Source: Liolophura sinensis
Taxonomy: Eukaryota; Mollusca; Polyplacophora; Chitonida; Chitonidae
Length of the DNA: 64,000 nucleotides
Assembly: GCF_032854445.1 (NCBI RefSeq)
Contig: NC_088300.1
Location: 27,757,608 to 27,821,607, forward strand
Direction of reading: 5' to 3'
Below, piece after piece: positions 1-12,905 of the stretch (position 1 is the stretch's first letter; each line of letters starts with the position of its first letter). The notes below the pieces were generated by a model. It had not been told where the DNA came from. It saw only the letters and a program-made list of their open reading frames with translations, and did not search any database. The translations under genes and the position numbers were made by a program.

Positions 1-1170
1 GAGTTTTCCCCCTGTACATTCCAATGCCTAGACATTTGTCATGGGTTTAACGATCTTCATTTAATCAAGCTAGCGATGTCCATTGCAAACGAAGCATATA
101 GCAAAGATATATAGCATGGGTCTTACATATAAGGCTGTAAAACTGGCAATGTTCAGTTGACCTTCTTTCGCTTAACGCTCACCAAAAGCAGAAGACCCAA
201 GCAATGATCAACCCAGTCCCATTTTATTGTGACTAGGAAGAGCTTCATGTCTGCATGTCGTTGGTGTTCCATTTAAAGGTGGAGAAAACATAAAAATGAC
301 ATGAATAAAGAGTGCGAAAAGTTATTCCTAAATATGGTCTTCAATATTTTTTCCGATTTTTCCTGAAGGAGAAAAAGACACTTGAAAAGAATTTTTTGTA
401 TGGTGGGTATTTGGGACCACCTTTTGGTATAGTCTTTGTATATATATATAGTATTTATAGTCTTTGTTTAATAATTTCAAAAATGAGGATGTAGCACAGG
501 TTTTATAAATATTTTTGCACTAGAATTTGTTCTTTTCAGCTAACAAATGTATTAAATCTCAATATGGATCATATTTATATTTTTAATATGTTCATAAATA
601 TTATCATAATTTAGGTTAAACGCATATGTTTCCACATAGGCAACAAATTTACATTCAAATAAATTTATTAGACAAACATCACATCCTTATTTAGCACATT
701 ATTATGTAACAACGATAAATGCCAAAAGTTGGTCCAAAATACCCACCATACAAAAACATTTTCAAACACCCTTTTCTTTTGAAAAAAAAATTCAAAAAAA
801 TATTAAAGATCATATTTGCAAATAAGTTTTGGCGCTCTTTTATCTGACTTTGGCATCATATTTATGTTTTCTTCTCCTTTAACTAGGGACACTGTTTATA
901 AATACGGCGACAGTTCATCCACCGTGCATAGGAAGATATGTGGATGTAACTATACAAAGAAATATGTGAAAGCTAGTGAACCTTATGGACCGTGTTGATA
1001 ATATTAGATGCCAGTGACTCGATACCCTTGGAAAGAGCTTTTCTTCTTTTATTTATATTTTTGGAATAAATTCGCGAGGATTTTTCCAATAGGCTTAGTG
1101 TGTATGAATGCTTGGGGTTTCACCTAACGTACTTAATTTTTCAGTCGTATGACTGCGAAGTCATTAGATG
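1..1170. repeat. Fold-back (inverted-repeat) element, arms about 272-421 and 727-883
   Basis: The segment around 272-421 reappears in reverse complement at about 727-883, with mismatches. Matching landmarks are TTTAAAGG-GGAGAAAACATAA near 272 against its complement near 860-883, and TTTTTGTATGGTGGGTATTT near 395 against its complement near 735-755. The spacer (about 420-725) is very AT-rich and has no convincing ORF. This fits an old non-autonomous DNA transposon (MITE or fold-back type). No target duplication was identified. Nothing else is recognised in 1-1170. Confidence 0.6.
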
Positions 1171-1177
1171 CGTGTTC

Positions 1178-1372
1178 TTACAACAGTGTCTTCTTGTGGC
1201 AGGACGAGTCCATGCCGCCCATGTGCTGCCGCCACTGAAGTATCATACCCAAGACACCAGATATGACAGCATACTCAGTCACATTATACTGTTACCGGGC
1301 GAACTAGTCCTAATTGCTTCGGTGTCCTGACTCCGAAGTGGACGCTCTAACCATTAGGCCACCTAAGCCGTA
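1178..1372 (-). repeat. tRNA-derived SINE, degraded, minus strand
   Basis: On the minus strand, starting near 1372, there is a tRNA-like head with an A-box-like TGGCCTAATGGTTAGAGCG, an anticodon-arm-like region and a weak B-box-like AGTTCGCCC. It is followed by a non-tRNA body containing GCCACAAGAAGACAC. The broken B box and long body favour a decayed SINE over a functional tRNA gene. Confidence 0.5.
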
Positions 1373-1379
1373 CGACCAT

Positions 1380-4300
1380 GTGTACATAGGTGCGGGTTTG
1401 TTTCAACATCTTAAAAAGGTATGTTGCCATACAACAGTGAAAATCAACCTACGATCGGTTTGTGTAAGAGGCCCTTCTCTGGCTATGTAAATATATATTC
1501 TATATACTTCCAGCTAACCCCGTGAGGCTGTATCATCTTTTCATCCCATTATATATATTAACCCAATAATGTTTTAGTGCTGTTATCAGCGCGACAAAGA
1601 TACGTGTTTCTGTTTAAATATTATCTTGCGGTAGCGTATTGCATAACTGCATGAGTACATAGGACGCTTGCCTTTCAGTTGCCTGGACCCACGACGTGTT
1701 AGCTCAACTGCACATCTTTTGACAGATCAAAATCATGGATTGGGGCCGCTATCACAGTTACAAGGGCGTTGGTGACAACAGGCGATTGTGATGCTTGTCC
1801 ACTTGTCTTTCACCAATGTATGCATGCTGTGTATATTTGTACGAGGAATATTCGTAAGTGAAGACGCACTCTCTAAAAGCAACTGTGTACTCAAAATGCA
1901 CAAGATATGTACCACAGGCACAAATTAACTGTGACAAATTTGCACAGGAACTTTTAATGTGTACCTTTCATACACCATTGCATGTACCTACACTTTCATT
2001 GTGTACCAAATTGTGTACCTGTGATACCGGTACACATCTTGTTCACAAAGCAAGCTGCACGAAACTGTACACATTTGCCTTTGTGATTTGAAGTATGTTA
2101 CAGACACGTGCATATATACAGTGAGTCAACTGCATGGGACGTCACAGGAAACTCCTGGTTGCATTCTTCTCTTTTTTGTTGATTTATAAGGACCTAATTT
2201 ATATCGTATTGGTCATCATTGTCTATATTTGTCCTGTTCGTACCTATGTAAAATGGAATATCAGGTCTGGCAATTGCAGTTTAATGAAATCAAATTTTTA
2301 TCTTACCATAACCAAAGCGTGAATCGCATTGCATTATGACATATTCAATAAGAATGAAGAGTATGTTGAGAACAAACCATTACGTTGATAATTCTCCGTA
2401 CTGTTCTTCTATATTTATTTAAATGTTTATTTCGTTTTAAATATGGTACCTACGACGAGGGTCAGTTATGTGGATGGAGGAAATCTGAGTGATTGCAGTT
2501 AATCGTAGACATTTTTCATGGAAAGGTATAGGGCTAAATGAAGAATGAAGACCTACGGATGTCATACACCATGTGCTTTGGCGACTAGAAGGTATATGAT
2601 CCCCAAAGTATTACTCTTGTAATATGTCTGTAAACGCTGTCGAGACTTTTTTCCAGTTTTTTTTACCAAGACGAGGATCGTGGAGGGGAAGGAGTGTCGG
2701 AGGATGCATTTAAACCAACGCCCTAAGTGTCTTGCAAGCATTGGCAAGACATGTACCTTAATCACGTGATCCCGTTATTTCAGTTTTTGCTTAACGATGC
2801 CCTTTATGCTTTATCTATACAACGTAGAATACAACATAGTGTACTGCAATATACCCATTAAAACATAGCTATGTAAGTAGAGCTCGTACCTATCGAACCA
2901 AAAAGCCTTCGTGCATGCTAATCACTTAACATCTCAAGTGACGACAGAATATGGAAGTAATGAAATCGCTTAACATAAGTTAAATTATTCCGATTTAATA
3001 AAATGAGCATTATATAAATTGAACAAAACAAAAAGGTAGAACTGGTATTTACAAAAATAAGCACATATATGCTTGAAAGACCACCGGCGTGACGTATTAT
3101 GTGTAGATAAAAATCCTGCCGTCTGGGCCCAAAGCTTTATGAACCAACATCCAATCTCTGAACGAAGGGGTGACCGATGACTCTGATGTAATGGGGCTAA
3201 TAGTGATTTCCTATAGCCTCGATCCTTGACGTGGTTGTTCTTATGACTTCCTCAGCCATGGATCATTGTTGTCTGGACAGCCCCAAGCTTTTTATCCGAA
3301 CCGTGATGGCAGATCTGATTTCATCACAGAGTTGAGTTTGTTAATGCCTCCGATTACAGGAAGCGGTCCTTGAGTTGTTTCCTTCATTTGGGATGATCGA
3401 CTCGGTTTAAAGTTTTACCGGGTAAATCTCAGATTGGGCAATATGCATAAAGCGGCTATGACAACATATGATCAATGCCAGGTTGTGTGCATGGGGTCGC
3501 CATTTCTGTCCAGAAGTTCTCCGAATCCTGTATTTGTATACGGATAATTCTGTTTTCTGTTCTCATTCCCTGCCTCCACACTTTGAGCCAAGTCTGACGT
3601 TTGCCTATTGGGAAGAAACATGTTGCGTAATTATACTGAGAGACAGCCTGACATCGATCTGCTCTTCATGTCTGAGGTTATGTTCTGACAAAGATCCAGG
3701 TAAATTGAGTTTTTTGGATCGAAATAATTCCCATGCAATCATATCTAACTTTAATTTCCCTGAATGTTTCGATGGAGAAGGCCAGGAACTTGGCGTGCAC
3801 ATGCCTTGGCTTGGACACGCACTCTCCACGGTGGATTACGTTCACGCGACCTTACTACGAGAAGTTCCACATGAATCTCCTGTTTCCGTTTATTGATTAT
3901 GAAAATAAAATCGGACACAACTTTCAACATAACCAAAGGGAATGGCACCCAGAATCGTGTCCTCTACATGGAAGATGACCTTGGCGTTTATATGTCTCCT
4001 CTAAATCTCCGTGGGCCTGATGCCATCAGGCACTACATGTTCTGGCAATAGACCCAAATAAACGAGAATAAATTACAAAACAATTTAGAATTTTATATTT
4101 CACGAGATCTTCATAGGGATGGGTGAAGCCTTGAAAAAAGAATGAATGAATGATTATGGCTTAGGCCTATATGGTAGCCATATCGTGACCACCTTGGAAG
4201 AAGAGATCAAAAGGGTGAGGAAAATTATTGTATATACGTTACACATCACCATTTGTAAAATTCTCCATAAATATATCTAGTTTTACATAGCATTTTGTTT

Positions 4301-4590
4301 CATCAGATATGTATGAAACATGTTTAAATACGTATTAATGGAGAATATACTCTGCCATGTTGGGGATTAAGCAGGTTCGAGGGTGTCACTGATGGATAAA
4401 GACGAAGCACATGGACTTACAGTGTTACGCACATGGCACCCGCAAAATGATTTCGGAATCCCTTGGTACTGCATTCACGAATATTACTGAATGATCGTTT
4501 GATTTAACGCAAAACAAACAAACATGGCAAATGTCAGTTAGTTCAACTTCGATGATCTGCCATTGTAAAGGGGGTAAATGAAAAAAAAAA
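1380..4590. other. Intergenic, no gene recognised
   Basis: Only short overlapping ORFs on both strands, none with a recognisable motif. Positions 1890-2085 are rich in repeated GTGTACC/GTACAC words. Around 4130-4200 there is a fragment starting with GAATGAATGATTATGGCTTA, a word that recurs near 7022 and (diverged) near 63466, so it is probably a SINE piece. No promoter or exon could be supported. Confidence 0.5.
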
Positions 4591-4599
4591 ACACGACCG

Positions 4600-4866
4600 T
4601 AGAAGATTTATTTATTTATTTCATTGGTATTTCACACCCTGCTCAAGAATATTTAACTCATACGACGACGACCAGCATTATGGTGGGAGGAAACCCGGCA
4701 GAGCCCGGAGGAAAACCCGCGACCATCTGCAGGTTGCCGGAGACCTTCCCACGCATAGCCGGACAGGAAGCCACCATAAGCTGAACTCTCAGCGATCGCA
4801 TTGGTGAGAGGCTCCTAGGTCATTGCGCCGCGCTGGCCTGCTAACCATCTGGGCCACGAAGCTTGT
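4600..4866 (-). repeat. SINE family A, near full-length, minus strand
   Basis: Reads in reverse complement as a tRNA-like head (from about 4866, 'GTGGC..AG.TGGTTAGC'-like A box and a B-box-like motif near 4775), a conserved central block (GCAGGTTGC on plus, near 4730) and an AT-rich TAAATAAATAAA tail at 4608-4620. The central block recurs many times in this window, for example at 26003-26240, 28589-28765, 58553-58812 and 60560-60797. The layout is that of Pol III tRNA-derived SINEs; the central block may be a MetaSINE-type domain, but that is inference. Confidence 0.8.
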
Positions 4867-4869
4867 ATA

Positions 4870-7800
4870 GGCTTATCAGAAAGGAGGGAGGTAGTCTAAA
4901 TCCCTTACCGTCTATTTTCACAAGCGAGAGTCCTAAATTGTTTAGAAAAAAATGACATTTGATTATATACCCCCTTCAACTGTCATTATTAGCCGAGAGG
5001 CTTGAATTTACTTGAACCTGGAGACCCGTACATTTCGGAGAGGGAATAATCTTGTCTGTCAGACAGTCAATTCGACCATACTACGCTGAATGGCATTTCA
5101 TGGATTCCACATTATGCAAGTCTGAAGTCAGCAGGAAAGGTGAAAAGTGCATTTTTCCTTAGAAAAGGGGCACAACGTGATAGGCCTTCATCTGTGACAA
5201 CAAACTACACACAGTTAAGTTTTACCTTCGCGTCGAGTAAACATTCCTGCTGGCCTGCCCTTTTGAGACTTCAGTGAAATACAAGGGCTTAGCAAAGCGG
5301 AATTAAATGACGTAATCAGTAATTGAGAAATGTGGTAAGCGGGAGCGTTGATTGACTTTCTTTGTATTTAAGAGCACTAAACTTCAAAAGAATGTAACGG
5401 CAAACAAATTAAAGAGTCAGATGCAGTAAACGCCCTTGTCAGTGTGTTAAACATGATCCGGAGAAATAAAGACAGATACCTTAGCTTACGGGCGTGTGAC
5501 ACATCAGAAGATCATAATCACGCCACGTAGAACAATATTCGTCTGGAACTTTCTTTATCGCAGTGAAGGAGAAGGCACACTGTGAATACGTATATAGTAT
5601 ATACACACCGTGCAAAGAACCAAGGACGTACACCTAACTACATGTAACAATAGGCCTACATCTGTGTATAGACAAATAATCTTATCTTCATGTCTTAAAG
5701 GGGCTTTATACCCAGTATTTTTGGCAAATAATCCATATTCTCTAATCAAATCAAATTACCTGTATTTACCGTGCAAAAATATAGCTCATATTATTACTAT
5801 CAGGCAAATCTCACTGGTACCTGTTTTGTTTTTAATGTGTTAAAATGATGTCTAAGTCTAAAAAAGTTATAAGGCAACACGCGTTACAAACTTTAGTAAC
5901 ACCCGCACAGTCGAGTCTTATGTTGTTGTTTTTTAAAGGTATCTGTGCGTTTCTGAAATAAAACCAAAATTCAAGTGGATTTACGCTAGTTGATTTTTCG
6001 GCACAATTCTCCAGTATATAATGTCATCAATCGAATAATGGGGTGGCGTTGAGGCGTTGTCACTCAAGAAGATCAGCAAAAAAGCATAAATAAATACAAA
6101 CGTGATACATGTATGAAGACCAAATCCAGTCGGTTAGGTCTTAAATATAAATTTCACGTTGCAGTCAAATGGAATTATCATGTACAGTTGCATGACTTGT
6201 ATATTATATGAGCCTGCTTTTAACTTCAGTTTTGCTATTTAAGTCCCAATAATTTTGTATTGGAACAAGAACTGCAATATGTATGTCTGGACTCACTCTA
6301 AATACATTTTTGAACAACCGGTCCCAAGTGTGTAATGTGTATACAGATGCTGACCCTTTTGATTTCCTTCACTTTCGAATAACAGTAAGTCATACTACCC
6401 ATACCGTAAGTCATACTACCCATGCTGTGTAGATACGTAGCATATCACATTTAGCAAATCCCGTCGAAGAGTCGAGGGTTCTAAAGCGTTATGCATGCAG
6501 ATATTTGGTCATACAACACTGTTTCTCACAGAGCGTTCGTGACTCCCCTACCTCGAGGAAATCTACATCCGTCTGTCGTCTGATTGGGCGAGAGAGTAGA
6601 GATCAGGAGAGAACGAAAGAGAATTCTGCATATCACAGGAGACAGCTGAGGGGGAAGGACAGACACCAGGTAAGAGCCATTCTTGGAATTCTTCAGTTTT
6701 CTTTTCCAGTGAAAAGGGCATAAATTGAGTATAATATTCTGCCTCAACCAAGTGGCTAACGACTCCATCTGTTGTTTGAAAGATATTGCATGGAGCACAG
6801 TTACGCATGGCAAAACGCCATATATAGCATACTGCAAGATGGCTCTGTACTTCATAATTCGACATAATAGCTTATTCGTGTTGTATTTTTCACTAACGCT
6901 TCTCAAAGCCGCAATAAATGTATTGATAACTGTAAGCATGTATATGTTTATTTGGTTCCCATTTGGAAATTGTAACTGACATAGTCGCAAGTTCGTCAAG
7001 TTTACCTTTACTATCTGCCATTTTTATGAATGAATGATTATGGCTCCATTTTTATGACATGCTAATATTATATTATTATTATATTATGGTAATATTCCTT
7101 GAATATGTTCTTGTGCTAAGGCTTGTAGAAACTTTCGGTAATGATTGTTTAAATTCTACACTTACCTTATCAAACGATACATATTTTGAAAAAAGATTCT
7201 TGCATACATATTAACCAAGCATGTATACGGTTGAATTAAGTCAATTAGAATATAAAATATGTAATGTAGAAGACTACAGCATAGCAAGTAAAACCACAGC
7301 AGCGCTGGGCGACACTGTGATACTTGGCAAATGGTCTCACGTAACCGGCCTTTTGTCAGTTTATCTCAGTTAGGATTTTAGTCTGCTCATGTACATGCTT
7401 AAATAGTGGCAAATTACACGCCCCTGTAGGACCAGGTAAGAAATACGCAGTGATGTTAATGGTAATATATTTAACGTTATTGTTCCAGAATGACTCAAAA
7501 TGCCCCATTACCATCATATTTAATGTACACACAATGAAGATTTTAGGCATTTCTTGGACGTAACTATTCGCTTTGGAAGAAATGCTTCGGGGAGCTAACA
7601 CATTCCTGATATGTCTTTTAGGTCTTGTATTGCAGAAGTCATGCATTTTATGTGTCAATAAAATCGAAATATCTAAACTTGAAGAATATTGTATTAAACT
7701 AGACACACTGCACCCTGCCATTGGGGGTGTCTGTTGCGGAAAAGGCTTTGCGGACTTTCCATTTGTGTCATCGACTGTGTGATCGCCCAGATCAAACCAA

Positions 7801-10800
7801 TAATCTTAGCCAGTGTCCGTTCGGAAAATCCCTAAACACACGCGGGATGAGCGAAGGAAAACTGACCTGTTGATTTAGACAATAAAACGTGGTCTGTATC
7901 CTGTCGTGAGGGACAACATTGTCGAGGAGAAAGAACAAGGGTATAGAGGGGTTGTGGACAAGTCTGTGTTTGAGTACACCCACTTCACGTGTCCATGGCA
8001 AATCGTCTGTCAATCACGGCCACTATGGGCCCTGGAATCATACTGCGATTTACGGCTCAACACAATCAAACGTTTTGGCTAAAAAATGTCGTGCGAAGAT
8101 TTTTTGATATCCCACGGTCAACAGTTTCATTCGGTAAAATAAAGAGCACTTTTTAAGAGATGCATTAGTGTGATTAGCAGGAGAAATCGAATTTGCTCTT
8201 TATAGTAAGTCGACTTAACTCTGTTCTAATTTAAAGTGAGAGACATTCAAAGCCATAACTGTCAGAACACTACATTAGGACTAAAGACGACAACATTTAC
8301 TTGCATTGTTTTCAAATTTTCTTGGTTTCTAATTTGCCACTGTAAGTTTAAATATCGATTATTCTTTTTTACACAATTATTTCCTATACTCACCAACAAT
8401 AAGACACTGTCAAAGATGTCCAAGAACAAGTGCCATGAAACCAGATAAGAAATTCGAAAATGATACGAACATTTTCCCAATCCCATTTTTGCAGGAAAAA
8501 ATCTAAACCAAGTTTTTACAATGCCTGTGTTGTTGAGTGAATCGAGCGGATATGAATTTTGGAAGTTGCGGTCTACAAAATTGGAAAAAAAAAAAACAGT
8601 TGAGAACATACCGCCAAACCAGTGCATGTAGCACATGGGGATAGCATGCAAGGCGCAGTGAAAACCTGGAACAATCCACCCGGATTATCATTTAAGCGCC
8701 CAGTCATTCGCATTCCTGTCGTAAGGGATTTGTCACACCTATATGTAAATCTCTACGGGTAACCTCACGAGTACTGTACCTATGTCCCAGGTCTTATTGT
8801 GGCAGGCATTAATTCTATGTCAGGCACCACAGAGCCAGGAAAGCTCCCAGATTGACGCCTGCTTGTAAGAATGTTATACAGACAATGGGATCTGGAATTC
8901 AGTGATACAGGTTGTAATCCTTACAGCACATGATAAACACAACTAAGCTTTTTCGGTCTCAATTATACCTCCAACAGCTCCCTGAACTGTGGTGATGTAA
9001 CGATATACTTGATGGGATATAACTATGGTGTGATTCATTAAATTATGATTTATAATATCGCTTCTATATTATGATTCATTACATTCATGAATTATGATTC
9101 ACAATATTCATCATAAGTTATATCATACTTCATCATGCCAACTTTTATGGCAGAGGCCAAAGCACTAGCTGAGGAATAAATGATCTTTGTCTTTCTGTAT
9201 AATTTAATTTTTGCATTGAATGAAACGAATTCAATACCTTAAACGCTTAGCTCAGTAGTAAAATTCATTGCTTTTTTGGGAGCCACAGAAGCCGTGATCT
9301 ACGTGTTATTGTTGCGCCTTGTGTGTAGGAAGTTACTACTCTCACATACAATGGCCTCATGGCGATTTCCCTGTCAACAGCAGTGAACCTGCGTTCGTGC
9401 AGTAGTGTCAAAATGGTCAATGAGATTCTGTAAATGGACTGAAGTCAAAACTATCGCTTTGTCAACAGAATCCCAGCCACTGCAACTGAAGCTCCCCCTC
9501 CCGAACCTGTATACAGTCTGTTTTTGCGACGGCTTTGCGGGGTTATGTGAATACGTCGCTACACCTCGACTTGGCACGAACTGAACACTCAGACCAGCGT
9601 ACAAACAAATCCGTGTGTTTGTTAAACAACTCAATATTTCCTGAGACGAAATAAAGCTGCAGATAAGAAATCGTGTAAACTTCGATCCGCATCAACGGAA
9701 TGGAATAGCTTGAAGTTGTAGCAGTGCCACGTAAGGGATTGAGTAAGATATATTATATTTATTGCACTTTATGTAATTAATTACATATACCTTGTCGTCG
9801 GGCTCCTTGAACAGGGCCACAATTCCCAAATAAGTTTTTCCTGTCAGTGTGTGTACATGTTTCGGCTGTATTAGATTGTAACACTGTAAATACATGAGCC
9901 GTGGACATGTGGTTCCAGTCGGTAACCAAACACAAGCTACTGACGTGCAGGGAATCGCTGCGATACAACAGGAAATCCAGACATTTTTTCACGGACAGTC
10001 CCGAGTTCATCAAACTAACGACTGTTGTATCACGGAAATATTTGTCATTTATGACACAGGGACAATAACTGCGTACCCGCGGCGCTCCCCCTGGGTACAG
10101 CTGTGTTAGTTCCTAGTACCCCCAAACTGGCAAACAATCATTACACTAAATGTACTTCCATTTTATCATCTCGATGCAGTGCAACATTTCAACAGTTATG
10201 TTTGCTTTTATTCCATATAAGTTATAAAGTAAACAGTCTCTGTTAAGTGATAAATCTGTATGAGAAAGATGGCACCCTGTAATTGATGCACAACAAAGCT
10301 TTGTATAACGAAATAGGCGTGATCTCCACGAGCCATACCATTTTATGACCCCTTCTTTTCAGGTGCTTCTATCGAGGTGATATATCGCTAGAACCTAGGG
10401 ATCAGAATGGTACGGACCTGAAAGATATGTCCTGTGGAGGTAATGACAAATATATACATTATAACTTCAGGTGTAATAAATCCGAATATGGATGGAGTTT
10501 GGGACAGCATAGGTGTCGATGTGGATGTGCACATACATGTAGACTCTTAAATCTATACTTTCATATGGCTATGCCTTTAAAACGATTCAGTCTGCTTTCA
10601 GAAAAATGAGTTTATTACGAAAGTTGAATAATCATAATCAGCCAAAATCGATCGTTGTGGATGAACAAGCGGTGAGTTTGTACACAATAACCTGTAGATG
10701 TATAGGGACGTTCTCGACCATCGGCTCATGAATCATTCTGTTACCGGTTCTGGATGAAATCCATCGTCACGTTTCCAAAGCTTGTTACAAGAACACACAT

Positions 10801-12610
10801 TAAGAGAAACAGATATCCTGGCGACTGCTTAACCGGCAAGCTAATTGAATGCTCACTACATCTCAGTTAAACTGACAGTGTGGCACATACATTCGCGGGC
10901 AGGTGAATCTGTCTTTGATGTGCCTTTGATGGCCTCATTGGATGTCCAGTGCAATCAGGTAACCAATGGATCAGTACATTCTGGGTTAATCTCATGCTCA
11001 CATCACGATTGCTGGTTAATCTTGGTAACCTCATGACAGTCCGAACTGATGCCGTATTGACATCCCACGTCTGTGTTCCATCCAGTCGTTATCCCTGGTG
11101 TAAATGCTGCAACTTAATAGGGTGTGAGTTAGTGCTTAGAGTTTAACGTCGTACTTAACAATTTTTCATATGAGGGCATCATACAATCGCGGACGGGCTA
11201 AGCACAATCCTGACTTAAAACGTTGTCGTTTTATGTTTTTTTATGACACCCAAAAGATCCCAGAATATTCTTTATGAAATATAATATACATTTTACCATA
11301 CGCGCGAATATATGTACTTATACAAAAAGAATACAAGATCTGCAGTGGTAAAAATGTATGTTTTGCTTGTCTTTTGGCTTTGGGTTCTTTTTAAAAGGTG
11401 TGCGCAGTTTGTGTGTTTGGATAAGTCTGGTAAAAACAAACGCGTTTCTAAAACTGGACAGAAGGCATATCTTTAAGGCCATGGTATATCCCCTGGCTGA
11501 CGTCCACAGTTTTCAAGGACACCACAAACAGACGCTGACCTGTATCCATGTATTGGGGAATTACATGCGCATCAAATACACATCAAGAAAGATACGTTTG
11601 GAAACGTTTCAAAAACAAGTTTTACATCTGCAATGGAAATCGCCAACCTTAATAACCATTGACGATACTTTGTAGCGGAATGCATCGAATCAGTTTCGGA
11701 AAAGCGAAGCACTTTGGCGGCAAACCGCTGTACCAGGCCCCATCTAAATACGATATACTGTCTTCTGTGACTATGGATCTAACACGTCTACTCTGTGTAT
11801 TTCCAGTCTACAGCATGGATAACGAAACTAGTTCAGCGACGACAATGTTAATATATAGTTATAAAACGGTAGTACGTAACTGCTGAAATCTAACCTCTTA
11901 GCATTGGATTTTACCTCAGTAAGGATTTGTTTCAACATTTTATGTAAACCTTATATATAATGTGTATAAAGGCTCTATAGATGCTCTTAAGCCCACATGG
12001 GTGCAGTATACGTTGCGTAAAATACTGTCATAAATTTTAAGGTTCAAGCAGACAAAAAACCAACGCATTAGAATGGGATTTATTTTTAGGTCACGTCGAC
12101 ATCAGGTTAGAAATGTTGTGACAATGACCATATGTAATGTAACGCGGACGCCTAAATCCAGCCCTATGGTGAAACGAAAGGTCAGATGGGAACAGTTTGG
12201 AACAATTTGGCATCTCTTCAAGTAAAACATATCTGTACACAGACTTGACTGACCACGCAGTACGCCATGCAGGATATTGGTCAGGTTGTTTCACTAGTTA
12301 GCTTCATAAATCGCTCTATTCAATGAATAAACATAATTAAACCCATAAACTAACATTCACTAAAATAGACTCCAGAACATTCGATTAATCAATATGTTGA
12401 CATGAACACCGTGCAAGGTCGTTGAACGACAAGCTTTCCTTAAATCTGAACAAATATGGGAATTTTGTTATTCCGAAATGCTTTTCAAAAGAGTTTGAAA
12501 TTTAAGACCACAAAACCGTTTGTAAGTGTGTGTACCCTTGAAATATGTGTATTTGTTTTATGTTTACGTCCTGTTTATAATGGTCATGCGTGAGAAGTTT
12601 GTGTTTTCTG
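4870..12610. other. Intergenic, no gene recognised
   Basis: No ORF here has a recognisable domain; the longest (6526-6999 minus, 8262-8651 minus) look like chance open frames. Small features are a 20-bp direct duplication at about 6384-6422 (GTAAGTCATACTACCCAT twice), a GAATGAATGATTATGGC SINE scrap near 7027, and AT-rich short repeats of ATTATGATTCAT at 9035-9115. An open stretch ending in CACCAG|GTAAGA near 6670 could be a non-coding 5' exon, but this is unsupported. Confidence 0.45.
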
Positions 12611-12614
12611 CTTC

Positions 12615-12905
12615 ATTTATTTATTTGCCGATTTTATTGGCGTTTTACGCCACACTCATGGATATTTCACATATACGCCGGAGGCTAGTACTTTGATGGG
12701 AGAAGAGCACAGGGGAATCCCACAACCCTTAATATAAGGTTATTAAATGTGTGATTTTAGTTTTCTATGTGTCCCTTATTGATGGTATGATTGATGGTAG
12801 TTTTACGCCATACTCAAGAAATCTTCAAGTTTACCATTCATGGCGGCCAGTAATATACGGATAGAGGAAACAGAAGTGCCCCGGAGTTAGCCATCGACCT
12901 TCGGC
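12615..12905 (-). repeat. Two truncated SINE family A copies in tandem, minus strand
   Basis: 12615-12720 begins with the family tail complement (ATTTATTTATTTG) followed by GGCGTTTTACGCCACACTCA and a diverged body. 12781-12905 repeats TTTTACGCCATACTCAAGAA and a CATGGCGGCCAG block. Both are 5' truncated, and the tRNA head is missing or unrecognisable. Confidence 0.6.

Noticed and set aside
1300-1372. Functional tRNA gene on the minus strand
   Set aside because: The B box is broken and a SINE body continues after it.
3468-3896. 142-codon plus-strand ORF with overlapping minus-strand ORFs
   Set aside because: No recognisable domain, no promoter or splice context, and several frames are open at once, as expected by chance.
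6526-6999. 157-codon minus-strand ORF
   Set aside because: Overlapping frames on both strands, composition like random AT-rich DNA, no motif recognised.
8262-8651. 129-codon minus-strand ORF rich in Phe
   Set aside because: Phe-richness comes from poly(A)/poly(T) runs; no domain and no context.
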